Below, one piece after another: positions 1 to 12,400 of a stretch of DNA of 64,000 bases (position 1 is the first letter of the stretch; each line of letters begins with the position of its first letter). Both the position numbers and the translations under genes were made by a program. Under the pieces are notes generated by a model, which did not search any database, was not told the DNA's origin, and saw only the letters and a list, made by a program, of their open reading frames with translations. This stretch comes from Malachius bipustulatus (taxonomy: Eukaryota > Arthropoda > Insecta > Coleoptera > Melyridae): positions 29,582,268 through 29,646,267 of the forward strand of contig OU342639.1 of assembly GCA_910589415.1 (NCBI GenBank), read 5' to 3'.

Positions 1-403
1 GCCAGCTTAGACGCTTTTATAAATCAAACAAATTTCTAACTGGGTGCAACTGACAGTTAGTAGTGACAAGCGAATCAAAATAACTAAGAAAATTCACATT
101 TATTTAAATTTTAGAATTGTATTACTAAAATTGAACCTAAAATTATTATTCTGCAAAGAAAATAATATCTCAAATAATATTTCAATAATATTCCAAATAT
201 TTACTAAAGATAATACAGCTGAATTATTTACCATCAAACATTTCAATTTTAACATAATACAGCAACAATTTTTTTTTCAAGTATAGTCGTAGATAAAGTA
301 TAGTATTCCACTTGCGTATAATAATAGTCATCATTATGCGCTTGTTGAAGAATGTACCATTATACATGCGTGCATTCAATATTACCAACATTTTTATTTT
401 CAG

Positions 404-2006
404 CAAATCCGAGCCTACTATTGGACAACAAATCAAGGACGTTTCCCAAATAATCGGAGAAATTATAGTAGTTCAACTTAAAATTTTGTTTTATTATATC
501 CTAAGTATTTATCATGCTATTGTACCTGTAACAGAAAAGCCCGTCAAAGGTGAAATAGTTCTGGTAAAAATATCTTTCTCGATTTTATTACGAATGGACT
601 TTTCCAAATCAAAACAAGGCTTTTCTCAATAAAATCAATAAAATCGAACGCCTTTTAAGCAGCTCTCCACTGAGACAATTCTTCATTTTCTTATTTGGAA
701 CAGTTCATTCTTCATAATTTTAATCAATGCAAGCCTCAATACCGAATAAAAACTTTTTTAGATAACAGGTACTGGGCATGGGATAGGGAAACAGTTAGCT
801 TTAAGGTACGCCTCTGAAGGAGCGACAGTAGTTGCGTGGGATATAGATGAAAAAAATAATGCAGATACCGCCAAAGAAATTTCAAGTAAGGGATACCCCA
901 AACCATATACCTACAGGTATGTATGTCGTCTCTTTAGCAGCTTCATCATTTTATAACTTATGTAAATTCGCAGAGTAGACGTATCGAAAAGAGAAGATGT
1001 ACTGCGTGCAGCAAAAAAAGTCCAAGAAGAAGTTGGCGATGTTACGATATTGATAAACAACGCCGGGATTATGCCCACTAGGCCTCTGTTTGAGCAGACC
1101 ACTGAAGAAATAGAAAGGATCATGAACATCAACGTCATGGCTCATTTCTCGGTACGAATTTCACAGAATACTTTGTAGTGACAGTATTTAACAGTAAGTA
1201 TTTTTTACAGACTCTGGAAGCTTTCCTCCCAGCAATGATCAAACACAACCACGGCCATGTAGTGGCGCTATCTTCGGTGGCCGGTATGGTGGGTATAGCA
1301 AATCTCGTCCCGTACTGTGCGTCAAAATTCGCAGTCAGAGGGATGATGCAGGCTCTTTATGAAGAACTGAATGAGAATCCAAATAATCGCATAGGGTTTA
1401 CCACCATCATGCCTTATATGGTCGATACTGGTCTTTGCAAGCGTCCCTATATAAAATTCAAGTCATTAATGAAAATGCTTACTCCTGATGAAGTTGCCCA
1501 AGGAATTATGCATGCCCAAAGGACAGACTTGGTGGAAGTTACTCTTCCCAGATACTTTTATAATCTTAACAATTGGGTCAGGTAAGATGAGATCGACTAA
1601 ACTTTTTTTTTATACAGTGTCAAGCAACTAATAGAAATTTGATAAAAATAAAAAAAAACATAATATAGAAAAAAAGGTAAAAAGTAAAAAAAGCTTAGAA
1701 TTATAATGACACATTAATATTCAATGACATTGACGTCAGTTTTCAAATGAACGAATAACAAATGATATTGTTTTATACTTTTTCATTTATTTTCGTTTGA
1801 GATACAAACAAATAAGTTGTTTTATTTCGTATAATTCATCATTATAATTTGTGCTTTATAATTATTATTCTTGTTATTGATATTTTTTTCAATGTAGGTA
1901 CGTCAGATATATCAATAATTGTTTTTATTTTTTTAGGGTAATGCCTATCAAGGCCGCTTTAGTTTTGAAAAATTTTATTGGATCAGGAGTTCTATCCGAT
2001 AAATAA
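404..2006 (+). CDS. SDR16C-like short-chain dehydrogenase/reductase, 5'-incomplete
   Basis: Five exons join in phase: 404-563, 762-916, 974-1151, 1211-1581 and 1937-2006 (TAA at 2004). Together they give about 311 residues. The N-terminal hydrophobic segment ([18 protein letters not shown]) is the membrane or lipid-droplet anchor expected of 17beta-HSD11/13 and RDHE2 relatives. It is followed by the NAD(P)-binding motif TGTGHGIG, the NNAG motif (NNAGIMP), the catalytic serine in ALSSVAG and the YCASK active site. Known SDR16C enzymes oxidise retinoids, steroids or fatty alcohols; the substrate here is unknown. The first visible exon starts after a strong acceptor (TTTTATTTTCAG) in mid-codon and has no internal Met, so the start codon lies in an upstream exon, probably outside the window. 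Reading through from an ATG near 336 is possible but would ignore that acceptor. The gene is convergent with the receptor gene at 2707. Confidence 0.88.
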
Positions 2007-2529
2007 TGACAATATTTCCTGAATCGTTGATATGAATGAAGATGTATGAACAAGAAAACACGGCTTTAATATTGCGGACTATATTGTAAATTTTATTGAG
2101 TATAGGTCTTTATATTTTTATATTATTATATAAGTGGCTCAAGTATAATTTTACACAACTGTGAAGAAATGTTAGTTTTATAACTTTTATTGCATTCCTG
2201 GTAATAGTAATTAGTCTAATTAGATTGTGGTATACCTAACTATTTTAAGGGCTTAATATTATAATACACAATTTATTCATTTGTTATTTTCCTAGCCTTC
2301 AATTACAGAATGTGATTATTGTGATACTAACTATACTTATATGTAAAGGGTAGGTAACGCATAAATTCGATAAAGGAAAAACTGACGATTTTTGAAAAAA
2401 ATAGAAAAACAGGTTGATTTTTGTTTTAAAATTGAAGTTTCTTGATCAAAAATTGTACCTATATTTTTCATTTATAAAATAATAAATAAGATTGTTAAGA
2501 ATTGTTTTTCCGTTAAGTTATACTACCTA

Positions 2530-2677
2530 TACAGGGTTTCCAAAATCGATCTCCCAATATGGGCAACTTTCTTATTTAGGCAGATTCAGAATCGGTTAAA
2601 CGGGCAAAGTTGGGCACAATTTGATGCTGGCATAAGAAAGTTGCCCATATTGGAAGATGGATTTTGGGAACCCTGTA
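2530..2677. mobile_element. Short TIR element (MITE), Tc1/mariner-like
   Basis: This 148-bp element is bounded by inverted ends beginning TACAGGGTTTCC on the left and ending GGGAACCCTGTA on the right. The arms match for about 45 bp with few mismatches (for example CAATATGGGCAACTTTCTTA against its reverse complement). TA dinucleotides flank both ends (2528-2529 and 2678-2679), as in Tc1/mariner insertions. There is no coding capacity. It sits between the two convergent stop codons, so it may be transcribed within the 3' UTR of either gene. Confidence 0.85.
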
Positions 2678-2706
2678 TAATCCTTTCTAACAAAAATATC
2701 ACCTAA

Positions 2707-5700
2707 CTACTTGACTTTACATGTTGCATCGACGTTGTCGATCGCTTCTTTGCTTGCTTCCGATTTATACTTGGCAGCAGTCTCCTCTCCAAAAATATGC
2801 GCAAAATCAAAAATTTTATCAATTTCTTCGTCATAGTTAACAGATTCACTCTTCCCATTTTGAGAATGCACTGTGACGGAATTCCTTTCCTTACCGGGTA
2901 ACACATCACCGACGTTGTTCATGGCATGATCGGAATTCCAGCTGTTCTCGTCATCGATTTTTTTTAATCTCAAGTGATTGAAAACAGAACTCGCATACTG
3001 CACTGAGTCAATCTTCTGGCGGGGAGTCGGCGCATCGTGGGATCGAGGGTTGCTATCCAGCGAAGATCTTCTACTCTTCTTATTTCGCTTGCATAACTTG
3101 AAGCATCCACCGAACCATTCGGAGAGCAGTGAAGCCCCTCCCATGAGAAAGCCGATTCCGAGGAGAAGAAACATACCCTGCGTGTCATCAAGGGTGAGCG
3201 CGCGATCTTCAACGGTGAGGGACTGAAGAGAATTTCCACCACTCGCCTTTAAATAAGTAGTGATTGTAAGACATACTTTATTCTGTTTATACCTAGTCAT
3301 TCGTGAAAAATTTACTATTAGTTGTTCTACTACTAGTTACTTACTGACAACAATTTTCCCGTAGCACTTCTCATTACATGCCAGTTAAAATCGTTATGGA
3401 ACTTCTTCATGAAACCACTTTGCATTATTCTGAGTATACCTTTATCTATAAGTCGAACATAGATTGCATTCTTCGGATATACGATTGAGACTCCAAAAGG
3501 AACGAAACATTCATCACTGATGTGAAGCAGTGAACGCTTGCTCCTGAAGATATAATCATATTATATTTTAGATAAAATCTTGAAAATATATTCTTGTGTA
3601 TAGGGATACAAGTGGGATTCTAATAATATACCGAGTTCCTTTTATGATCATTTAATTAATGAGAATGAGCAGCTAAAAACTTCTTCGGCCACTTATAGTG
3701 AAGGTATTACTGTACTTTTCTCAGTTAGCGCTTGGATTTTTAACTTCCAAGACCGGCGAACCGATTTCTCGGTAGTTTTATACGGAGAGTACAAGCCCAA
3801 AAATATCTGTCCTGTCTGTGTGTCTGTGACTTCCCTAGGAAACACTAGAGCCACAATTTTTGGTCGGAGATAATTAAAATTTGGCTCGATTGAAAAGGCG
3901 CACTGGCTCACGACATCTAATGAAACTGAGCTGGATCCGTTACCGGAAAATGTCTTTTTTCGGATTGCTGCCTCGCAGTTTTAGGGTACGGAGTTCAAAT
4001 CATCAAAATGAACTTTACTTTTTTTGTGGATTTTTTCCTTTAAAAAACTGAAGATATTTTTTTATAGCTACTTTTCTGTTATATTTATGATGATAGAACT
4101 CTATAAAGCGCTTGTTACACATTTAATGTGTAACGAATTTCGAGGCATTCGTAGTTAATTATTATTTATTTTAATTAATCGAGGGGTTTTATCAGAAGGA
4201 TACAGTTTTTACAGCGGTGATTAGCAGGTTATCTCGCCGGCACCGGCTATATAAGCAAACCCAACGGAGATGCAGGTCAGATGGATCCGAGGAACTGACT
4301 CGAGAACCACCCTCCCTCCCGGTGAACTGAGCTAGGAGGTCTTCAGCAGGAGGATGTAATGAGTGCACTCCGTCCAGTAATCCGCCGGCTACAGCAGCAC
4401 GATGAAATGAGTCGAGCCTAGCTGTAACTGGACGTCGGGAGATCGATGAGAGTGAACTGAGCTCCTATCGACTGCCGGTCATAACAGGGAATCAACCGGG
4501 GCTGTAGTGAAGTCCCGGCGGATCCTTTCAGACGCCGCCTGGCCTGTATTGAGGGCCAGGTAAACCAGACGTCGGATCGCAATGTAATGAGTTGTCGATC
4601 CGGCAATCCCGTCACGTCGCGTATTCCGGAGGCCGCAGCAGCAGCAGATGCGATACGCAGCGTGCGGTGGTAAGGGAGCTACTGACGTCGCGGAGCCGGA
4701 GGTGAATCGTCCGTCAGGTCGACCAATTAACAGAGGTGCGTGCACCGACGCCAGTATCTCTCGCCAATCAGGCGGGCCGCCGTGGACCAAAACCGGCCCA
4801 CATTGTTCAGGATTCAACAATATTAATTTAATAGGTACAGATATGTGTAAATATCGTAATTGTAAATAAAGATTTTATTATTCTAATTGACTTGTCACGG
4901 TTAAAAGGGGGCAATTATCCATCCCTGGGTAATCATCTCTACCATACCGAAAATCCCGTTACAAATGAATTACTCATGTATTAATTGGGTAGACGGGCTC
5001 AGGGTCGTTCCTTCACCCAAAGTTTAGCAATTCGGATTGTCGCTGTTAATGAAAGATCGGAAAATAAAGCCTCTGTTACACGGAATTTGTATAGTTAATT
5101 TAACTGCCTCTTTAAATCATGTCAATAATTATTAAAAGAATATGAAAATTGATAGGTACCTCGTTGTGAAGTTGGTCCTAATAATATAATCTAATTGGGC
5201 TCTAGATCCCAAAAATGCGTAGTTCCAGAAAAACGCCTTCGTAGTATTTCTTAAGCCTTCTTCTACTGTCGTGACGAGATCAACCTTTCTCAACAATTTT
5301 TTTGTGAGTGGGTCTGAAGAATTGTCAAACCAATACTGCCAACCGCCTCTATCTGAAATTTTATTTAAGTTAAAAAAAGATACTCTATCCACAGACCACA
5401 GACACGTCATGGATAATGTTTTAAATACCTAATATGCCAATTTGATACCTTCCATCTAATAGTTGTTGAGACGTGTCAACTGTAAATGGGAAAACTGGCA
5501 GAGTCACAAAAGCAATGATAGATCCAGTATAACAAGCTGTAATAATTATGGTGAACAACCAGTAAAAGCCTATAAAATAATTTATTAGAAATGATTTTTC
5601 AATAAAATTATTAATAGGTATACCTATAAATAATCTTGTTGAGAATTTGTCGCTTTTGCTCCACGACCTTTTCCCGCCAAATGAAAAGGCATTGGTGAAA

Positions 5701-7186
5701 GTCCCAAAAACATACCAGAACATGTTTTCGATTTCCTCAGGATTCCTCAGTAAGGGCTTTAAAGTGTGTTTGTCAGAGAAAGTGATAGGAAAAATAGCTA
5801 GCAAGTAAATGAACACTAGCGCTAACCAAACAGTCCAATGAAAAGGTCCCATTATGGCTCGATATCTAAAAATATCAGAATATTCATGTCTGCAGCCACA
5901 GTTTGTTTTTATTACCTGGGTAAAGCTGTTGAAGCTAATGATACAAAAGAAGCACAGTCTTGTGTATGAGGCACTGATATATCATTACTATCAAGCCTAT
6001 CCGTAGTAGTATAAAGACCTGCAATGCCCAAGTGGGCTTGCTTTGTCTTTACAACATGAGTTACTGCATCAGCAGAACTATTGTCAAATTATTAACTGAT
6101 GGTTAATGAGGATGGCATCAATTTTTATATCAAGACTTACCCCATCGACATTTCATTCGAAGCCTCTTTGAATTCAACAGTGAAATTGTACAATTCTGAT
6201 AACATTTTCATCAATCTTACTTCAGTGCCATCCCAAATAATGTCGTCGTTTTCATCCAAACCTCTGAAAACTTTTATATGAAGACTTGACAAAAAGATGT
6301 AAACATTACCTTTTAACAACAAACGGAGGCTGGTGAGCTAGTGATACTAAAAAGCGATGTCCAGAAAATTTATTAATTACGTTTTGAGAAAAAAGCGATA
6401 CGTTTGGTCTCGTCAGAGAGCCATTAATCCACGAAGTCAGAACTTTGTGCGTGCTCGATCCCAGTGCGTCTGTATATAATTCATGACCGAAGAGTATGTA
6501 GGAAGCTTCCTATAAATATTGAAAAAAACTAATTTTAATGACTTTGTGTACATTATTGAAAAAACTACGGTTACAAGACTTACTTCTCCAATAGTTATTA
6601 TTTTGGCTGCCTGAGCAATGACTAGCAAATTAACAAAACTGTGAGAGACCTTATTTCCTAGAAACTCGTAGACTCTCCATTGAGAGGACCTAGCCACCAT
6701 CACAACCTTATTGAAAGCCTGCTCGCCAATTAAGTCTCGGCCTCGCATAACATCTTTCAGGAACAAAATGAAATTCACACAAGTGTTCATATCTGTTATA
6801 AAAGATTTGACTACCAATTGGTATTCTTCGGAAATCTGACCATGGATAAATGTCAACGGGTAGGATTTTAAGAGTTGTTCCAATATCAAACTATTGCTGT
6901 TCTGAGTGAATTTATCGTAAAGGATAACTGTGGTACATCCTGAGAAATATTCTCTGGAAATTTTATTCAGTAATGTTACTAAAGTTTCCTCACGAGAAGA
7001 TGAGGACTGCGAGTCGAAAAATATTCCCATTCTTTTCTCGCTAATTGTTTTCTCGTGAGTTTTTTGAAGAGCTCGTTTGTTCAGATAATGATAGTCATCA
7101 GAATGAAAGCTTATGCTCTCAGATATTTTCATTCGATGGTGTAAAAAAATTAGAAAAATTAGCCACGATATGTAAGCCATGGTCAA
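2707..7186 (-). CDS. Ir21a: Ionotropic receptor, Ir21a-like
   Basis: Nine coding exons chain in phase: 7186-6584, 6509-6310, 6263-6141, 6077-5916, 5865-5624, 5569-5429, 5352-5160, 3543-3345 and 3246-2707, giving 800 residues plus TAG. The start at 7186 (MTMAYISWLIFLIF) gives a signal peptide; an in-frame Met two codons on is equally possible. After an N-terminal domain of about 260 residues come ligand-binding lobe S1 (PPFVVKRGLDEN, WDGTEV), TM1 (WTVWLALVFIYLLAIFP, about residue 375), a pore segment (MFWYVFGTFTNAFSF), TM2 (FYWLFTIIITACYTG), lobe S2 (DRGGWQYWF, HISDECFVPFGVSI) and a last TM (MFLLLGIGFLMGGASLL). An unusually long tail of about 130 residues follows. IR family membership is firm. 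Ir21a is assigned from remembered conserved blocks, where it forms a cool-sensing complex with Ir25a and Ir93a; another antennal IR is the alternative. Confidence 0.85.
3712..3965 (-). repeat. Family A dispersed repeat fragment
   Basis: Read on the minus strand, this resembles the 3' half of the family A copies near 17.3, 46.8 and 58.2 kb. Shared features are the stretch around GGATCCGTTACCGG, the block TCGAGCCAAATTT, an AGTGTTTCC-like stretch, a run of GTCACAGACACACAGAC and a decayed terminal hairpin (about 3750-3775). It lies in the 1.6-kb intron of the ionotropic receptor gene. No coding capacity is evident. Confidence 0.55.
4129..4963 (+). mobile_element. Solo LTR of an LTR retrotransposon
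   Basis: The 835-bp segment begins TGTAACG and ends CGTTACA, the TG..CA palindromic ends of an LTR. A 4-bp direct duplication AATG flanks it on both sides (4125-4128 and 4964-4967), so it is a complete insertion. A TATATAAG box (4248-4255) and an AATAAA signal (4865-4870) lie in the right order on the plus strand. Base composition is far more GC-rich than the surrounding intron. No internal retroviral-type ORFs are present and no second LTR follows, so this is a recombination-derived solo LTR. It is antisense to the ionotropic receptor gene whose intron it occupies. The 4-bp duplication fits Ty3/gypsy or BEL-type elements. Confidence 0.85.
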
Positions 7187-9423
7187 CCTGGAACTAGTGA
7201 TGGTTGCTTCTGTGAAGTTAATCTATATAATACTGCGAGCTGATAAAGTATTCAAGCTTTGCAGGTGTTCATTTCTGATTGATTCTGTGGTTTAATAACA
7301 TATTCCATTTCGTAGGTTAATTACTTGAAGCTAAAATCGATTATTTTGAGATGAGCTCAATCAATCGACTGTTGCTATTATTTATATATAGGAATTGGAA
7401 AGTTGTAATAAAGCCTCAGGAAAGAATAGCTGCTAGTAAAATTTTCAACCTATTTTGCAGTTCGTAGATGAACAATAATAACTTTTCTTTATCACATTTT
7501 TATAGTTTGTTGTTCAAAGCCTTTTTAAACTATTTGTACTCGTTTTGTGAGAAAACTGAGGACTTTACGGTCCCACTGGATTGTTTTTCTGACTCGTATT
7601 ATGGCAGTCGACTGTGCTCACAGAAAATTACGTCCCAGTCTGAGGATCAATTTTTCAAATCTATCGAGTTTGCAAATTTTTCGCAAAAATGTATCTCTTC
7701 GATTGTGATAACAATTTGATGTCAGACAAGATAAATAACGAGAATTTCAAAACTGTAATCGGTTCTTCTGTAGCTGTCCCAGTTTTCTTCGAGAAACAGT
7801 AGAAGAGTCATTTTTCGATTGGACACTGCCAATTTTTGAAAACTCCGTTTCTCACACACCAGTCAACTTGAGGCCTCTTTTGCGTTATTTTTCACCATCC
7901 TGGCGTCGAATGCCATGAAACAGACAATGTCTCGAACATGAAGGTTATTGTTTATGACAAAAATCCACCGATCAATAGTTTTTGACGAATTTTGACTAAA
8001 TTGTGAATTTTGACGTAAGCTATTTTCACCTGCAACTTTGCGTTCTCGAGATATAGATGATACACAAAAATCTGGAATGACAATTAAATTTGATATATTT
8101 CAAAAATTGAAAAAAGATGACACTGATTTTATTTATTTTCAAATTTATTGATGATTTTAAATCGGTTGTTTCCAGCTCAATGAATACGACCCCTGACATT
8201 TTTAGTATTGTTGCCTGCTGGTACTTAGCAACATATCTTTGTTATACAATTTGACAACATCTTTGAAGGAGCATTTGGTTTTTTTTTTTCGTTAATTTTT
8301 CTACTGTGCAATCCATGAAAAAACCCCAATTCCACAAAATAAAAAAAGACTCGTAGAATTTACAACCGTATCTTCCCCATCAGAGTTCTCGCTGCTCGTG
8401 CTCCAGATAGTTTTTTGGACACCTTATATTTTCTTTCAAGCACTCTCTATTAGTATATTATTCAACGAGCAAAGAATTACGGCCATTATTCACGAGACGA
8501 CTAGTGTTTTAAAGTTCAAGTGAATAATGGCCATTCTCCGCGAGATGAAGACGCTATTTTTTCTACGATTTTACGGTAAAATCGCCATTTCTACAGCTTA
8601 AAAAATTATATTATTTATAACGGACCACGTTATTAGAACACGTGTGTCTAGCGCCGTTGCTCTGTGCGCGCTTAGTCAACTCGTCGGTCGCCAAAGGCTG
8701 GTGGGTGCGCAGTTAATAAAATAGATTGGCAGTATAACATACGTTGGAGTGCGTTCGTGATACTTCGTTTGCTGTTTGAGGTGTTCGTGTCAATAAGTGG
8801 TGCTTTTTTTATTATTATATCACAAGCTGAGCTGTGATTGACTTTATGCTTTAATGTGCATCTCATGAGGAATGTATACGTCATTATTATTAAACTCGAA
8901 ATATCAGGTTGATGAAATTTTTATATTTTTACTCGATAGTCGTGAAAATGATAACTATAATGAAGGGACTTTATAAAAGAGCCAACGATAGGATAGAAAT
9001 AATATTTATTATATAATTTATCACTCACTGGTTCACAATTATTAGAAAACAAAAGAAAGGTTCAAGATCGAACAATAAATAAAAATATACTTGTTATAAC
9101 AGAAGTTTAGACAAGCACTGCTTGGTAGGGATAAGCCCCACCAGGAAGTAGTCCAGGAACACCTATATTGACAACTACGGCAGCATCATAATAATAAATT
9201 TATTTAATCGTTGAAAATATATACAATTCACTAAAATGACCGCACAGTGTTGCAAAGGTATGAGTAACATCACGAATTCCGGCGATGTTAATTGACACCT
9301 TAGCAACATCAATAAATTACATACAAAATTCATTACCTACTGCAATATTCTGCAACCATTGCAGTATTTTTTACAAATTACATTTAAGGTTTAAAATATT
9401 TTCGAAGAGTTGGTGCTTGCAAC
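7187..9423. other. Intergenic region between receptor start and CDA5 stop
   Basis: Genes on both sides are on the minus strand. The left end is the receptor 5' flank. Besides the possible decayed gene at 7468-7975, I see one small inverted repeat (GGCCATTATTCAC at 8481-8493, mirrored at 8520-8532). The last few hundred bases should be CDA5 3' UTR: TTTATT motifs on the plus strand near 9004 and 9199 read as AATAAA on the minus strand. Nothing else here could be supported. Confidence 0.6.
7468..7975 (+). pseudogene. Possible decayed protein-coding gene, frameshifted
   Basis: The frame opens at 7468 and reads to a stop after CISSIVITI (about 7719). Coding-like text then continues in other frames: NNLMSDKINNENFKTVIGSS from about 7710, then FFDWTLPIFENSVSHTPVNL and RPLLRYFSPSWRRMP from about 7800, then NVSNMKVIVYDKNPP to about 7975. 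Several frameshifts and stops would be needed to join these. The pattern (a short CxSSIVI-like strand, then a KVIVYD-like strand) recalls the N-terminal region of divergent ionotropic receptors, and the neighbour is such a receptor, but I cannot confirm homology. It could also be chance open sequence. Confidence 0.3.
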
Positions 9424-12400
9424 CTAGTCCTCAATATCGTTGTCAATTCTACTGCTTCTGATTCCGGTATTTCCTGTCCAAGGGTAGATGTCTGGACATG
9501 GCTGACAAGTTCTCATGTACCTTACGCCTGATTTGTGCCAAAGGTTGCACACTTTAGGACTGTTACATCTCTTAGGTCGATTCTGAAAAAAAAACATTCA
9601 ATATTTACACTGTCAAAAGCGATTCGTGTTTACTGTGCGACTTACAGAATAATCGCATTGGAAGGGCTGGAATGAATTCAATCTTGACGTTGGTGTGGGA
9701 TCTCTGATCCACTGTATCGCTTGCCAGTTGGTTAAGAACCACACATCTTTCATTTGCAACACAGCGTCAACGAACTTGATGAAACCCTCTTTGTGATGGG
9801 GTTGTGTGAACCAGGCTGCGTGATAAAATAGACCAAATGGTGCCCTGCAATTGGAAATGTGACAATTACTTTTTATTTACCTTAAAAGTGAATTGGACAA
9901 ACACAATTTTTTTTTGTAAACGTTACAGATGAATTGAATTATTGTCAATTTACGTACTAACCTGTTGGTTGTATAATGTCTGTCGAAATTCTTCATGATC
10001 ATCTTAAATACTCCATCGGAGTCGGAGGGATTACTGCAAGCATCTCCCATAGAACAACGACCTCCGTTTAAGTCTTGCCACATCACCATCGGCACCTCCC
10101 ATACTCCTGGATATGATCTAGTCGGACAGGGGGGAATCATGCAATCGTGGAACAGTTTGTAATCAAGGGTGTAAGGCCAACTGGGTGGTTTGTTTTCATA
10201 AATGGGCATCGATGAGTCGTAGGTGAAATTGCTGTCGTACAACATCTTGAACATCTTGTTGCCTCCAACCTGGAAATGAGGTGTAACATACTCTGACGGT
10301 TTATGATGCTATAATAGTGGCACTTACGGACAAGAACGGTGCTCTCATTCCTCTGACATCTTCAAGTCGTACTCCTCCGTAAGCTGTTAGTATTTCTCTC
10401 TGTCCAGCTACTTCTTTCGTCCATTTCTTTTGAGAAAATTGTTCTCCGAAACTGTGCCTAAAGTTTAAAATATGTTATTAAATCGTTCCAAACGGGCAGC
10501 TACACCTAATACATTTTGGGTTAGTAAAGAACTCCCAGAGGTAAGATACCAAAGCCATGGTTAAAATGTACACATAATTACAATATTAGACTCAAATCGT
10601 ACCTACAAAACATTCAACTTCTACATTGTTAACTTAGCGGTGCTTAGTTAATTCCAAAATTCCAAACAACATTGAATTAGGTACCTAATCCTAATCGGGT
10701 GTGCTGTACAGAACAAAGTTACGACACAGGGAGTGCAAATATTACGTGGGACGTGAGTATACTATTAGGTGCATTCTTCTATCAATTCTCGACTTACGAC
10801 ACAGTATGGGAAGCTAATTCATGACCGTCGGCATAGAGATTTTGTACTTGGCTGTAATCGGTCCATTCGTGTGAGACATAGAATGTAGCTGTAATGGAAC
10901 ATCCGTTCGGGTTGGTACGTCCCTTTTCAAATAAATCGCTGTACAGTCCTTTGTTGAGGTCATTTACAGAATCATCGAATGTAAGCAGTACGATCTGGGG
11001 CACTTGTTCGACAGGTAGATCACCTATATATTAGTAGGATAAAAGAAAATTTGATGAGTTATGTATGGTTGAGGTAGGTACTAGGGTTATGTAATTATAA
11101 ACCTTGTAAAGTATAGAACATGGGACAAGAATAATAAACTCCTATTTCATATTCTTTACTCTGCGTTTATCATGATTGTCTTGTCTTGTTTGAGTGAGTT
11201 TACTATATGATAGATACCCTAATACCTGCACATGACGCAATGACAGAGATGTGTAGAAGCAAAAGTAGAACGAGATTTTAAGAGTAGACGATGATGAGTC
11301 CAGCACCCAGGCCAATAAAAGGCCACTTACGACACGGTATGTGAAGCCATTTCATGACCATCGGCATAGAGATTTTGTACTTGGCTGTAATCAGTCCATT
11401 CGTGTGATACATAGAATGTAGCAGAGATTGGACAGCCGTTTGGATTAACTCTTCCGTTCTCAAACAGGTCTATGTAATATTGCTTATTCAAATCACTAAC
11501 TCCATCGTCAAATGTCATTAGAATTATCTGCGGCACTTCTTCCACAGGAAGGTCTCCTATTTTGTAAAGATTGACTTTATATTCATTTTTAACGGTTATG
11601 TATTTTAGATAAGTACTATGTGTACTATGACAAAGTTCTTGTTGTCTTGAGACCTGTTTAGATTTTCATTGCAACTACTCACCGGGTATTTCTTTTCCTC
11701 CGCAGTAGCAATCGGGCAACAAACAGACATCTTTTCTGCATTTTGCTGCTGTTTTGTCCGGTTGTGGTTGAGGATAAATTGGATCGGGTCTCCTTGGTGG
11801 ATTTTTGTATATGTCAACGAACTCTGATGCTTTAGCTACAATGGAAGTAGATGGCTTCAAGGTAGGTCGCAGTCTTCTGCAATTCGGAAAATAAATTATA
11901 AATTAATCTTTTCAATGGGAGTTAAATTATTGTTCTTACGATGGAGGAGTTCCTCTGTTGACACTGACAGTAACTTCGTTGGCAGCTGTACCCCCTTGAG
12001 TTGAATACTGACTTGATCCACGTCCTCTGTTGCTAGTTCTAATGGAATAACACAGCAAGTGAATATTAATAAACTAATCGCAAAGTTGCATTCTATGGTT
12101 GAATTAAATTAAATTAAATTAAATTAAATTAAACAACTACAAATCACGCCATGCAAGGTGGCTGCTATTTTTCTAGTGTTTTAGTTTTTCCACCTACTAG
12201 TTACTTGACCACTTGGGCCTCCACAGTATTTATGTGAGAGGTGGCGAGGTGTTAACTCGTGTGCTAGATGTTATGTATTAGGGCTGGATGGGATATAATG
12301 TAAAGTCAACTTCCAGTCTCACAAGCTGAGAAACTCTGGTAGTCGTCTAATTAGATCAAAATAACGAAGCGAATGGAGGGGTTGGTTAAAAAGAAGATAG

